This document shows, one piece after another, positions 52,289 to 63,147 of a stretch of DNA of 64,000 nucleotides. The notes below the pieces were generated by a model, which was given only the letters and a program-made list of their open reading frames with translations, searched no databases and was not told the origin of the DNA. The DNA lies in contig OZ245032.1 of the NCBI GenBank assembly GCA_965224015.1, positions 124,001 to 188,000 of the forward strand, read 5' to 3'. Source of the DNA: CBDCVD01 sp965224015 (GTDB taxonomy: Bacteria > Pseudomonadota > Alphaproteobacteria > Rhizobiales > CBDCVD01). Position 1 is the first letter of the stretch. Each line of letters begins with the position of its first letter. A program made the translations under genes and the position numbers.

Positions 52289-54165
52289 GGCCGTTTTTTG
52301 ATCTTGTTTTCCGCAATCGTCTGGCCGCTTTGGGAGGTATTGTTTTATCACTGATCCTTCTATTGGTGCTGCTTGCGCCTTTGCTGCCACTGGCAGATCC
52401 GGCTGCAACGGACACGTCACGCAAGTTTCTTTTACCCTTTTCCGATGGTGCCCTGTTGGGCACGGATAGGCATGGGAGGGATTTGTTATCAAGGCTGCTT
52501 TGGGGCACAGGCCTGTCTCTTGCTGTTGGCTTTGCTGCCGCGCTGATGGCAGCGGCGATCGGTTCCTGCATTGGCATCTTGGCGGGGTATTTCGGCGGGC
52601 GCAGCGACAATATTCTGATGCGCTTTATCGATATATTGATGGCCTTTCCCTATATTCTGTTGGCGTTGGCCATTGTTGCGGCTTTGGGGCCTGGCTTGTT
52701 TAACGCTCTGATTGCGGTGGCGGTTGTCAATATTCCCTTCTTTGCCCGCAATATCCGGGGAATCACGGTAGGTATTGCACACCGAGAGTTTGTCGATGCC
52801 GCCAAGCTTTGCGGTCTCAGCCATACAAAAATCATCCTATTTGAGGTTTTGCCGAATGTGGTGCCCACCATTATTATCGCCATGGCCACCACTATTGGGT
52901 GGATGGTGCTGGAAACCGCGGGATTGTCTTTTTTAGGGCTTGGCTCGCAACCGCCTCAGGCGGATTTGGGCTCCATGATGGGCCGTGCGCGCGATGACTT
53001 TCTTGTCTATCCCCATACGTCCATCGTTCCCGGCGTTATGATATTTCTCATCGTCATGTCGATTAATCTGTTTAGCGACGGTGTACGTGATGCGCTTGAT
53101 CCGCGCCTTAAATCCGGTGCCTTATCAAGCCCTAAGCCGCAAACGGCGATCGATACCAATAGCGCTCCCCCTAAAGTCGCCGCAGGCGATGCGGTTTTAT
53201 CTCTTGCGGCATTGAAAACGGAATTCCGGGTTAAAAATAGGATTTATAAAGCTGTCGGCGGTGTTGGTTTACGTATAAAGCCGGGGGCGTGTCTTGGCAT
53301 TATTGGCGAAAGCGGGTCAGGAAAATCCGTGACGGCTTTGAGCGTTATGGGGCTGGTGGCAACGCCACCAGGGGTGATAACCGGGGGGTCGGTGAGATTT
53401 AACAATCAAGAGCTGATTGGCGCTGACTATGAAACCTTGCGGGACCTAAGGGGGCGTAAGATCGCCTATATTTTCCAGGACCCGCTGTCCACCCTTCACC
53501 CCCAGTTCACCATTGCGCAGCAATTGATTGAAGCGCAAACCTGTCATGGTGTTGGCAGGCGGCAGGCAGAACAAAAGTCTCTGTCATTGTTGAAGCTGGT
53601 TCGCATTCCGAACCCCGAAACGCGCATGCTGTGCTACCCCCATGAGCTTTCGGGTGGAATGCGGCAAAGGGTGAGCATTGCCATGGCTTTGGTCAATGAT
53701 CCGGAGGTTATTATTGCCGATGAACCCACCACAGCGCTTGATGTTACGGTTCAGGCACAGATCCTCAGCCTCTTGAACGAACTGCGCAGGACGCAGGACC
53801 TTGCTTTGATTTTTATCACACATGATTTTGCTGTGGTGGCACAACTGTGTGACCGTGTGGCTGTCATGTATGCGGGTAAGATTGTGGAAGAAGCACCTAC
53901 CGAAAACATAATTGCAGCCCCTCTTCATCCTTATACAAAGCAACTTCTGTCCTGTGTACCGGAACTTGGTTCGGGTAAGCGTGCGTTAGCGGCCATTCCG
54001 GGCCTGCCGCCGGTGGTGGATCAACTGCCTCCAGGTTGTGCGTTTCAGGATCGTTGCGCTAAAGCCCGCGACACATGCCGAGCGCAAGAGGTTTCGCTCT
54101 CAATACAGGGCGAGCGTAGTGTTCGCTGCCTCTTCCCGGAAACGGATGAAGGGCCAGTCGTATGA
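52285..54165 (+). CDS. Fused permease-ATPase of peptide ABC importer (DppC-DppD)
   Basis: 626 residues from GTG overlapping the previous stop. Residues ~1-275 are DppC: FFDLVFRNRLAALGGIVLSL, LLGTDRHGRDLLSRLLWGTG, the EAA loop FVDAAKLCGLSHTKIILFEV. A linker of ~30 residues leads to the ATPase: Walker A GESGSGKS, Q-loop IAYIFQDPLSTLHP, signature LSGGMRQRV, Walker B VIIADEPTTALD, H-loop ITHDF, then the oligopeptide C-terminal CAFQDRCAKARDTC motif. Fusion fixes one ATPase to one permease. The stop overlaps dppF by 4 bp. Confidence 0.95.
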   Translation: MRPFFDLVFRNRLAALGGIVLSLILLLVLLAPLLPLADPAATDTSRKFLLPFSDGALLGTDRHGRDLLSRLLWGTGLSLAVGFAAALMAAAIGSCIGILAGYFGGRSDNILMRFIDILMAFPYILLALAIVAALGPGLFNALIAVAVVNIPFFARNIRGITVGIAHREFVDAAKLCGLSHTKIILFEVLPNVVPTIIIAMATTIGWMVLETAGLSFLGLGSQPPQADLGSMMGRARDDFLVYPHTSIVPGVMIFLIVMSINLFSDGVRDALDPRLKSGALSSPKPQTAIDTNSAPPKVAAGDAVLSLAALKTEFRVKNRIYKAVGGVGLRIKPGACLGIIGESGSGKSVTALSVMGLVATPPGVITGGSVRFNNQELIGADYETLRDLRGRKIAYIFQDPLSTLHPQFTIAQQLIEAQTCHGVGRRQAEQKSLSLLKLVRIPNPETRMLCYPHELSGGMRQRVSIAMALVNDPEVIIADEPTTALDVTVQAQILSLLNELRRTQDLALIFITHDFAVVAQLCDRVAVMYAGKIVEEAPTENIIAAPLHPYTKQLLSCVPELGSGKRALAAIPGLPPVVDQLPPGCAFQDRCAKARDTCRAQEVSLSIQGERSVRCLFPETDEGPVV

Positions 54166-55118
54166 AAACCATGCTGCAAACCAAAGGGCTTTGCAAAAGC
54201 TTTCCCGCCAAAAAGACTATGTTTGGCAAGCCGACAGCCTTTGTGCACGCGGTGCATCCGTTTGACCTGGTGGTAAACGAAGGAGAAACACTAGGTATTG
54301 TTGGTGAATCGGGATGTGGAAAAACCACTCTGGCGCGGATGTTGGTCGGCCTGCTGCCACCGTCAACCGGCTCCATTGAACTGGACGGTTTGACGGCCAA
54401 TCAATCCGATGCCGCAGCGTTCGGTAAAATCATCCAATATGTTTTTCAAGATCCAGTCAGCAGCCTTAATCCACGCAAGACCATCCGGCAAATCATGCAA
54501 GCACCCCTAAAGGCGCTGCACAATCTTGATGGAGAGGCCCTTGAAGCCCGTATTTTGGAACTTTTTGCGGCGGTTAACCTGCGGCCAGAATTTTTGCATC
54601 GTTATCCGCACGAATTTTCCGGCGGCCAGGCCCAGCGTATTGGTATTGCACGGGCCTTGGCCGCCAATGCGAAAATCCTTATTCTGGATGAACCGGTTTC
54701 GGCCCTTGATGTTTCCGTTCAGGCACAGGTTTTGAATCTCCTGGCCGAGCTTAAAACCCAGCTGGGCCTAACCTACGTGTTTATCAGTCACGATTTGGCA
54801 GTTGTCGAAGCGGTAAGCGACCGGGTCGTTGTGCTTTATTTCGGTTCTATTGTTGAAGTCGGACCGGCAGAGAACGTTTTTGCGGCACCAAAGCACCCCT
54901 ATACCCACCTGTTGGCCGCCAGTGCACCCATGGTGGGAAAGCCATTAACACCCCCCGAAGCAAAGGACACGGAATTACCTGATCCGCTCAATCCCCCTAC
55001 AGGTTGTCCGTTCCACACACGCTGCCCTTATGCACAAGAAAAATGTATGAAGGAAAAGCCTGGATTGAACAGGGACGATGATCACCAGGTGGCTTGCCAT
55101 TTTCCGCTATCGGAATAA
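54162..55118 (+). CDS. Peptide ABC importer ATPase (DppF-like)
   Basis: 318 residues. Walker A GESGCGKT, Q-loop YVFQDPVSSLNPRKTIRQIM, signature FSGGQAQRIGIARALAANAK, Walker B ILILDEPVSALD, H-loop FISHDLAVVEAVSDRV, C-terminal GCPFHTRCPYAQEKC. Last of the import operon, coupled to the fusion gene by an ATGA overlap. Confidence 0.96.
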   Translation: MKTMLQTKGLCKSFPAKKTMFGKPTAFVHAVHPFDLVVNEGETLGIVGESGCGKTTLARMLVGLLPPSTGSIELDGLTANQSDAAAFGKIIQYVFQDPVSSLNPRKTIRQIMQAPLKALHNLDGEALEARILELFAAVNLRPEFLHRYPHEFSGGQAQRIGIARALAANAKILILDEPVSALDVSVQAQVLNLLAELKTQLGLTYVFISHDLAVVEAVSDRVVVLYFGSIVEVGPAENVFAAPKHPYTHLLAASAPMVGKPLTPPEAKDTELPDPLNPPTGCPFHTRCPYAQEKCMKEKPGLNRDDDHQVACHFPLSE

Positions 55119-55134
55119 GAATGGGGGGGGTGAC

Positions 55135-55273
55135 CTATAGCAAAATGCGTTTAATGGGAATCATGGGGCTCCAGCACTGTTTTTGCATTTTGCTATAGAT
55201 TTAAAGGGCGATCAGCTTTATGGGTTTAGCTGTACCGCTTACAAAATGGGTACACCTAAACGTATGCTGATCT
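55135..55273. repeat. Bipartite B repeat (B1 then B2)
   Basis: B1: CTATAGCAAAATGC...GCATTTTGCTATAG with perfect 14-bp arms (55135-55198). B2: GATCAGCTTTATGGGTTTAG...CTAAACGTATGCTGATC (55208-55273). Lies 17 bp after dppF and could act as its terminator. Confidence 0.88.
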
Positions 55274-55289
55274 TGGAGACGCAACTGCG

Positions 55290-55715
55290 ATGATTTTTGG
55301 CACCCATATGAACGAAGCGCAAGGGCAATCGGTGCCTACGCTGGCCGTGGAATGGATATTAAACCGCTATCTGAAAATCATTGGGCTTATTTTTGTTTTT
55401 TATGGCATTTATCAATGGTGGATGATCGTTGATACCCCGTTTGCCAACGCCGCTCTCTCCCAACAAATATGGATCGGTGCGCGCGCCCTGGCTCTTCCCA
55501 TCGCCGGGGTTGGCCTCTGGATGGCAACCCGCTGGGGCATGGTGTTGGGGCTGATGATTGCCGCGGCCACGATCATCATCCACATGTTCTTTTCTGACGC
55601 CTATGGTTGGAAACCCGTTGCTGTGGTGGCTTATGCGGTCGGAGTCCTCATATTTGTTACCCTTTTGGTCTCCCGCCGGCGCGGTAACGCTTTCGTCTCC
55701 AAGGAGCAGAATTGA
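55290..55715 (+). CDS. Small four-helix membrane protein (DUF6163-like)
   Basis: 141 residues; the start may be MNEAQGQSVPTLAVEWILNR, 6 codons in. Four hydrophobic segments (IIGLIFVFYGIYQWWMIV; ALALPIAGVGLWMATRWGMV; LGLMIAAATIIIHMFF; VAVVAYAVGVLIFVTLLV). It resembles the DUF6163 inner-membrane proteins of alphaproteobacteria (memory, moderate). Function unknown. Confidence 0.65.
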   Translation: MIFGTHMNEAQGQSVPTLAVEWILNRYLKIIGLIFVFYGIYQWWMIVDTPFANAALSQQIWIGARALALPIAGVGLWMATRWGMVLGLMIAAATIIIHMFFSDAYGWKPVAVVAYAVGVLIFVTLLVSRRRGNAFVSKEQN

Positions 55716-55751
55716 ACGCAAGGGGTGAGGGTGCCCGATCGGCGTATCTAT

Positions 55752-55783
55752 AGCAAGGCTCAACAGTTTCGTTGAGCCTTGCT
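55752..55783. terminator. Bidirectional hairpin terminator
   Basis: AGCAAGGCTCAAC and its complement, 13-bp perfect arms around AGTTTC, between convergent genes. There is no long T run on either side, so termination may be partial. Confidence 0.65.
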
Positions 55784-55786
55784 GCT

Positions 55787-57898
<2,112 letters not shown>

Positions 57899-58248
57899 GT
57901 CCTTGTGTCCTTTAGTACGATAATACGAAAACGCTTCAAGCTGGGCCTCTATTAGCGGGCATCTACCTACCCGCCAAGCATGCAAAACATCATTGGTGTA
58001 CGAAGTCAAGACAAGATAAAACCGGCAACCCGCATTGGCGAGGTTACCTGGGCATCTTCAATGAACCGGCATCTATCTACCTGCTCCGCCTCCCAGCAGT
58101 CCCGTAACTGCTGACGACAGCACCAGAGCCGTGAGGTCTCCCGTAAAAGGCCTGCACGGAACAGATACTGCCAAACCTTATCCGCCATGGCAATGTGGCT
58201 TATGGTTATTTTCACAAAATCCGTGCAAAACACTCCTTTTAAGGCTTA

Positions 58249-58351
58249 ATACCAGCGGTATTGGCTTTATAGACACGCCGACTGGTGTACCGCCTTGATA
58301 ACATACTTGCTTGACGCTAATCCATGAGTCATTGGTAAGGACCCTTGGTAT
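58249..58351 (-). repeat. 103-bp mobile repeat, copy 8 (inverted)
   Basis: ATACCAGCGGTATTGGC...CCTTGGTAT, 103 bp, A on both flanks. AAGGCTTA occurs on both sides, a possible longer duplication at this copy only. Confidence 0.9.
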
Positions 58352-58356
58352 AAGGC

Positions 58357-59577
58357 TTAAGGCTTGGGACGCAGCAGGATCCAGACGACGCCCGCGAATG
58401 TTGCACCCACGATCGGCAAAAGCGCCATGTTGATAGGGTTCCAGCCAAACATGTTGAAAGTTGCGCCGGATAGCAGTGATGCAAAGATAAGGGAGCCGAA
58501 AACGCATGCGTCGTTGAACATTTGCACCTGGGGTCGCTCGCTGCTTGCATGACAATCCGACACCAGCGCCGTGGCCCCGATAAAGGCAAAATTCCACCCC
58601 AGGCCCAGCAGAATGAGCGCCAGGGAAAACAGGGCAAAGTGTGTCCCCATCAGAGCGACCGCGCTGCTGGCCATAAGTAACAGCAAGCCACAGGCAATGA
58701 CGGCTTCTTTACCAAAGCGGGCTATCAGATGGCCGGTGAACAGGCTGGGCCCGAACATGGCCAGAACATGCATCTGGATAACATCAGTCGATGCGCTCTC
58801 ACTATGGCCGTGGTGGGTCATGGCCAGGGGTGCAGCGGTCATGATGAAGTTCATCAAAGCATAAGCGGTCACGCCACTGGCGATGGCGATGATGAGTCGC
58901 GGTTGTCGCAGAACGCGCCCCAGAGGACGCCCCGGCTCCGGTCGGTTTTGCGTTAGCGGTTGAGGAAAACGCAATTGTAGCACCAGCACCGCCGTTAACA
59001 GCGCTGCGACCGGTTGCACGGAGAAGGCACCGGCATAGGCTATCGGATATAGGGCGTCCGTCGTGTAATGAATGATCCGAGGCGCAACAAGGGCGGCGAT
59101 TATGCCGCCGATCAGTACCCGGGATATGGCTTTGGGTTTGAAAGCCTCACTGGCGGTGTCGGCCGCGGCGAAGCGAAACTGCTGGACAAAACCACCAAAC
59201 ATGCCGGCAAACACCAGGCCTACACAGAACAGCCAGAAATTTTCGGCGTAAAGGGCAGCGGTCGCGATCACGCCGCCACAGATCCCCGACAGGCATCCCG
59301 CGAGAAAACTGGTCTTGCGCCCATAACGTTGCAAAAGCATGCCGGCGGGAAGAATGCCAAGAGCCAGCCCGCACGAAAGTCCGGTAATGGGTAGCGTCGC
59401 AAGGGCTTTTGTCGGGGCCATGGCTTGCCCGGCCAAGCCTCCCAGTGAGATGCTGGAGATCATGGTATAGCCTGCGACCGCGGCAGCGATCATCAGGATG
59501 TTGGCATTGCGTTGTGCCAGTGCGTCTTCTGGTTCTGATTGCGCTTTTATCTGATCGGCAGAGGGTGGCGTGGGCAT
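58357..59577 (-). CDS. MFS transporter
   Basis: 406 residues from MPTPPSADQIKAQSEPEDAL, with about twelve hydrophobic segments. MLLQRYGRKTSFLAGCL matches the loop 2-3 motif GxLaDrxGrrxxl. A central loop (QPLTQNRPEPGRPLGRVLRQ) separates the halves. The family moves small solutes by proton antiport; the substrate is not inferable. The 103-bp copy at 59660 lies between its start and frmA. Confidence 0.85.
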   Translation of the reverse strand: MPTPPSADQIKAQSEPEDALAQRNANILMIAAAVAGYTMISSISLGGLAGQAMAPTKALATLPITGLSCGLALGILPAGMLLQRYGRKTSFLAGCLSGICGGVIATAALYAENFWLFCVGLVFAGMFGGFVQQFRFAAADTASEAFKPKAISRVLIGGIIAALVAPRIIHYTTDALYPIAYAGAFSVQPVAALLTAVLVLQLRFPQPLTQNRPEPGRPLGRVLRQPRLIIAIASGVTAYALMNFIMTAAPLAMTHHGHSESASTDVIQMHVLAMFGPSLFTGHLIARFGKEAVIACGLLLLMASSAVALMGTHFALFSLALILLGLGWNFAFIGATALVSDCHASSERPQVQMFNDACVFGSLIFASLLSGATFNMFGWNPINMALLPIVGATFAGVVWILLRPKP

Positions 59578-59659
59578 GACGGCAGGGGTCCTTTGTACAA
59601 GGGGGTCTTTTTTGAAATCGCTGGTCTGATGAAGTTGGAAAATCAGTCCCCTTGGTATT

Positions 59660-59762
59660 ATACCAAGGGCCCTTAACAATGACTCATGGCTTAGCGTCAA
59701 AGAGTTATGTTATCAAGGCAGTACACCAGTCGGCGTGTATATAAAGCCAATACCGCTGGTAT
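59660..59762 (+). repeat. 103-bp mobile repeat, copy 9
   Basis: ATACCAAGGGCCC...CCGCTGGTAT, 103 bp, T on both flanks. A second ACCAAGG sequence in reverse abuts its left end (CCTTGGTAT), suggesting a remnant of another copy. Confidence 0.92.
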
Positions 59763-59848
59763 TAGGGCTTGCAAAGAAGAGGTAAATGAGATTACTTGGC
59801 AGGGCAAGTGCAAATCAAAAGCACCCAGCGAGCCATAGGGAGGGTCGG

Positions 59849-60958
59849 ATGAAAACACGTGCAGCGGTGGCGTTTGAAGCGGATAAGCCCCTGGAGATCA
59901 TTGACGTTGATCTGGAAGGACCGCGCCCGGGAGAGGTCCTTGTCGAGATCAAATCCACGGGAATTTGTCATACCGACGAGTTTACCCGATCGGGAGCGGA
60001 CCCTGAGGGGCTTTTCCCCGCCATCCTCGGTCATGAGGGTGCCGGTGTTGTTGTGGAAACAGGGGCCGCGGTTACCTCGCTCAAGGTCGGAGATCACGTC
60101 ATTCCCCTTTATACGCCGGAATGCCGTGAATGTGACTATTGCTTGCATCCAAAGACCAATCTTTGTCAAAAAATTCGCACAACTCAGGGCCAAGGGCTTA
60201 TGCCCGATGGGACCTCACGCTTTTCGATTGATGGCAAGCCTGTTCATCACTACATGGGCACTTCGACATTTTCCAATTTTACTGTTCTGCCGGAAATCGC
60301 CTTGGCGAAGATCCGCGAGGACGCGCCTTTTGACAAGGTCTGCTACATCGGCTGTGGCGTCACCACCGGAATTGGCGCTGTTATCAACACCGCTAAGGTG
60401 GAGCCGGGTTCCAATTGTGTTATTTTTGGTCTTGGCGGCATCGGGCTGAATGTGATTCAAGGGTGCCGCCTGGTTGGTGCCAATATGATCGTCGGCGTGG
60501 ATATTAATCCGGCCCGCAGGGAAATGGCGGAACGCTTCGGCATGACCCATTTCATCAACCCTAAGGACATTGATGGGGATATCGTCCCGTTTATCGAACA
60601 ACTGACCCATGGCGGTGCGGACTATTCATTTGAATGTATCGGCAATACGACGACCATGCGCCAGGCGCTTGAATGCTGCCACAAAGGATGGGGAGAGAGT
60701 GTGATTATTGGCGTTGCCGGGGCGGGGCAGGAAATCGCCACGCGGCCCTTTCAACTGGTTACCGGCAGGGTATGGCGTGGCACGGCGTTTGGCGGCGCGA
60801 GAGGGCGCACTGATGTGCCAAAAATCGTCGACTGGTATATGGATGGGCTTATAGAGATTGATCCCATGATCACCCACACCATGCCCCTTGCCGACATCAA
60901 TACGGCCTTTGATCTCATGCATAAGGGTGAGAGTATCCGCAGTGTCGTTTTGTATTGA
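59849..60958 (+). CDS. frmA: S-(hydroxymethyl)glutathione dehydrogenase / class III alcohol dehydrogenase
   Basis: 369 residues from MKTRAAVAFEADKPLEIIDV; GGAGG-like site upstream (AGGGAGGG). Catalytic zinc ligands in GICHTDEF, GHEGAGVV and the later CGVTTG; structural zinc cysteines in CRECDYCLHPKTNLC; NAD-binding GLGGIGLNVIQG. It oxidises the glutathione adduct of formaldehyde to S-formylglutathione in the cytoplasm. No S-formylglutathione hydrolase gene follows. Also named adhC. Confidence 0.96.
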   Translation: MKTRAAVAFEADKPLEIIDVDLEGPRPGEVLVEIKSTGICHTDEFTRSGADPEGLFPAILGHEGAGVVVETGAAVTSLKVGDHVIPLYTPECRECDYCLHPKTNLCQKIRTTQGQGLMPDGTSRFSIDGKPVHHYMGTSTFSNFTVLPEIALAKIREDAPFDKVCYIGCGVTTGIGAVINTAKVEPGSNCVIFGLGGIGLNVIQGCRLVGANMIVGVDINPARREMAERFGMTHFINPKDIDGDIVPFIEQLTHGGADYSFECIGNTTTMRQALECCHKGWGESVIIGVAGAGQEIATRPFQLVTGRVWRGTAFGGARGRTDVPKIVDWYMDGLIEIDPMITHTMPLADINTAFDLMHKGESIRSVVLY

Positions 60959-61943
60959 GCCTTAAAGCCGAACGGTTGTTTTGTGGGTTGGTGATGCCGG
61001 AGCCGGCATGGGAAAATCTTCACGCGGCGGGTGTCCGTCCGTGGCTTGAAAACGAAAGGCAAAAGGCAAAGGGTTTAATATGCCTCAAGAGCCTTGTGGA
61101 TGGCGCGGGTCACAATCGAGCCGCATGCGCAATGTATACAACAATAACAGTTTTGGGGCGGTCAACAATGACCCGCACACGGTGATCTGCGGCGTTCTCA
61201 GCCCGAACCCATAAACCTGGCTCGCCATTTATAATAGCACCAGTCGCCTCCAGCACAACCCAAAGCAGCGTCACCCGCCTCGGGATATTCGCGCGCCCGG
61301 TGTGTCAAGCGGTAAAGTGCTGCGGGCCTGCCTTCATCAAGACCGGTGTCGCACACGGCCCCTGACAGGGGGACATTGCACACGCCACCGTAGGATGCTG
61401 TCCTTTTCATCTCAAATCCTCAGGATTTCAAGCACTGAGACCTATAAGTCATCAAGAATTCTTCCTCATGAACCGTTCAACCCTGAAGCCCTTCAGAACC
61501 AATGCTCGTAATTCGTCCAGTCTTCAGGTTTTAAAGCCTCGATCCCTTCAAGATTTTTGTATTCATGTACGTGAACACGAAAAACCTCACAAGGTCTCAA
61601 AACCTTAAATCGCCCGGCCCACAAGACGTCAATGTCTCAAATCGTCAAGTCATCAAATCCTGTCGGCCTTCCCGCCGCTGTCGGCACCAGGGTTTGCGTC
61701 CTGCGGCCGCACCGGAGGTTATGGGGTCGCCCTGTTAGGACGTGTTCCGTACACAACGTCCACTTCGGGACCACCGCCCGGCCTTCTGCCCGATGCGCGG
61801 CCGCATCAGGCAATCCGAAAAGGCCGGTAAGTCCCACCATAACCCTCTCGCAACAGGGGAGGATAACTTTTTTAACCTCGGTTATGGATAAGGGGCTTTT
61901 TCTCGTGCTTTATCGGTTCATGTCTATACGAAAGGCGCTACCA

Positions 61944-62077
61944 GCCATTTATCTGATCATGAGCCCTAACCGGCGGCTGTGGTGTGTCAAGGGTTTAACA
62001 ACCGCCGAAGGCGGCGCTTGAGCAGCCCTTGACACACCACGAAGCCGCCGGAAAAAAGCAATGATCAGATAAATGGC
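61944..62077. repeat. 134-nt imperfect inverted repeat
   Basis: Outer arms GCCATTTATCTGATCAT / ATGATCAGATAAATGGC (17 bp, perfect); inner arms GTGGTGTGTCAAGGG / CCCTTGACACACCAC (15 bp, perfect); the centre contains CCGCCGAAGGCGG. A single long cruciform or RNA stem. No reading frame fits it. Confidence 0.85.
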
Positions 62078-62155
62078 TTCACGAGGCTGAAAAAGGATGA
62101 CCAGGGCCATGCCCAAGGCCCGTTTTTAGCCTTTCTCTTGATCCTAACCGCGGGT
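62075..62155. repeat. D repeat, uninterrupted copy
   Basis: GGCTTCACGAGGCTGAAAAA...GGCCCGTTTTTAGCCTTTCTCTTGATCCTAACCGCGG. Relative of the interrupted copy at 36197-36355 and the shorter one at 63078-63140. Confidence 0.75.
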
Positions 62156-62163
62156 ATTTTAAA

Positions 62164-62488
62164 TTTCTTGGTTTTTGGCTTTCAGGCTTTTGCTCACCGG
62201 GTGCAGGTTTAACAAGAACTCCAACGCCTCCTGGCGCACGTTGACCAATAGATAGACCAGCATGTTGAGGTCTTTATCAAGGGCCATTTCCTGCAATTCA
62301 TACCAAGGGTCCTTAACAATGACTCATCGCTTTGCGTCAAAGAGGTATGTTAGCAAGGCAGTACACCGGTCGGCGTGTATATAAAGCCAATACCGCTGGT
62401 ATCAGCGCAAACTTGTGCAATATAGCAGGCGGCTTCGTGCGGTGTCGCCTCGGCCTTCAGCCGCTCGCCCAACAGGCGCGAACTGCTA
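62164..62488 (-). pseudogene. Paralog of the 27118 gene, split by a 103-bp element
   Basis: Minus-strand reading, N-part: GERLKAEATPHEAACYIAQV then CA; after the inserted repeat: ELQEMALDKDLNMLVYLLVN then VRQEALEFLLNLHPV. Compare the small protein at 27118: SYIAQICGELQEMARKNELE. The join GCT-GAA-TTG restores one frame exactly if the 103-bp element and one duplicated base are removed. The 5' end is replaced by the C element (62489), so the gene is dead twice over. Confidence 0.8.
62300..62402 (+). repeat. 103-bp mobile repeat, copy 10 (inside a pseudogene)
   Basis: ATACCAAGGGTCC...CCGCTGGTAT, 103 bp, C on both flanks. Interrupts the paralog of the 27118 gene. Confidence 0.93.
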
Positions 62489-62760
62489 GAGCGTGTCATG
62501 TCTTACTAGAACCATTCTGACGGAGCGATTTTGTGACAAGATGGGCCTTAAGTCTCGCAGGATATAGTGGGGCTATTTGCAAGAGACTTAAGGTCCATAT
62601 TGGCGCAAAAGCGCCCGTCCCTTCGGGTTTCCGATTGGCGGACGCCCACGCCCAAGCCGCTCTTGAGAGATGGGTCGCCATCGCTCTTCGATCGCCTTGG
62701 ACGTGGATCGCCTCGCCAATCGAGAAACAGAATTGCTTCTATTAAGACATGACACGCTCT
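62489..62760. repeat. C element: about 270-bp MITE-like repeat
   Basis: Ends TAGAGCGTGTCATGTCTTA and TAAGACATGACACGCTCTGA are inverted copies. Inside there are shorter inverted parts (CTTAAGTCTC / GAGACTTAAG) but no transposase. Single ends occur at 42342 and 45482, and a two-ended minimal form at 18513. Confidence 0.8.
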
Positions 62761-63147
62761 GACGGATCAGAGGGAAATAGGTTTTCAAGCATTGCAAACT
62801 CCCTTGGCAAAAAGAAAAGGGCCACCAGAGGTCTTACCCTCTGGCGACCGGGGAGTTCGAAAGCCGCCGACAGACGACCGCCACGGCCTTTAAGCCGAAG
62901 CTCTGGACATGCGCCGCAGCCTCCCCGGCCATGAAAACCGAGGAGATGCTATTGCGGTCAGCAAAGACCGCTGTCGGAGGGGTTTCGACGCCCCGGGGCC
63001 CGCGCATGGGCGCCGGCCTTGTGCGAGAGCTTAATCAACAAGGGATTGTCGCGCAACCGAAATCAGACCGCAAAGGGATAACCAAGGTCATGCCCAAGGG
63101 TCGTTTTTGGTCTTTCTCTTGTTCATAACCGGGGTTAACTTAAGGAC
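62761..63147. other. Region before the pentapeptide gene
   Basis: Contains hairpins (CCAGAGGTCTTACCCTCTGG; GCGGTC-AGCAAA-GACCGC), a short D repeat (63078-63140), and an unrecognised minus-strand frame (AHVQSFGLKAVAVVCRRLSN). No supported gene. Confidence 0.4.

Larger units (their letters stand above)
60959..62163. other. Gene-poor interval with scraps and a large hairpin
   Basis: A 70-codon minus-strand frame (61198-61410: MKRTASYGGVCNVPLSGAVC) and an overlapping one (INGEPGLWVRAENAADHRVR) may be pieces of one frameshifted gene; neither is recognised. 61410-61660 is rich in TCAAG/TCAAA words. A minus-strand frame at 61637-61840 is Arg/Pro rich and unrecognised. The 134-nt hairpin (61944-62077) follows. 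Confidence 0.4.

Noticed and set aside
58241..58359. 8-bp target duplication (AAGGCTTA) for the 103-bp element
   Set aside because: Present at only one copy; the other copies and the coding-sequence reconstruction at 62300 allow a single duplicated base at most.
62821..63010. Possible structured RNA (RNase P, tmRNA or tRNA-like GTTCGAA)
   Set aside because: No conserved core of RNase P or tmRNA and the stem needed for a tRNA T-arm does not pair.
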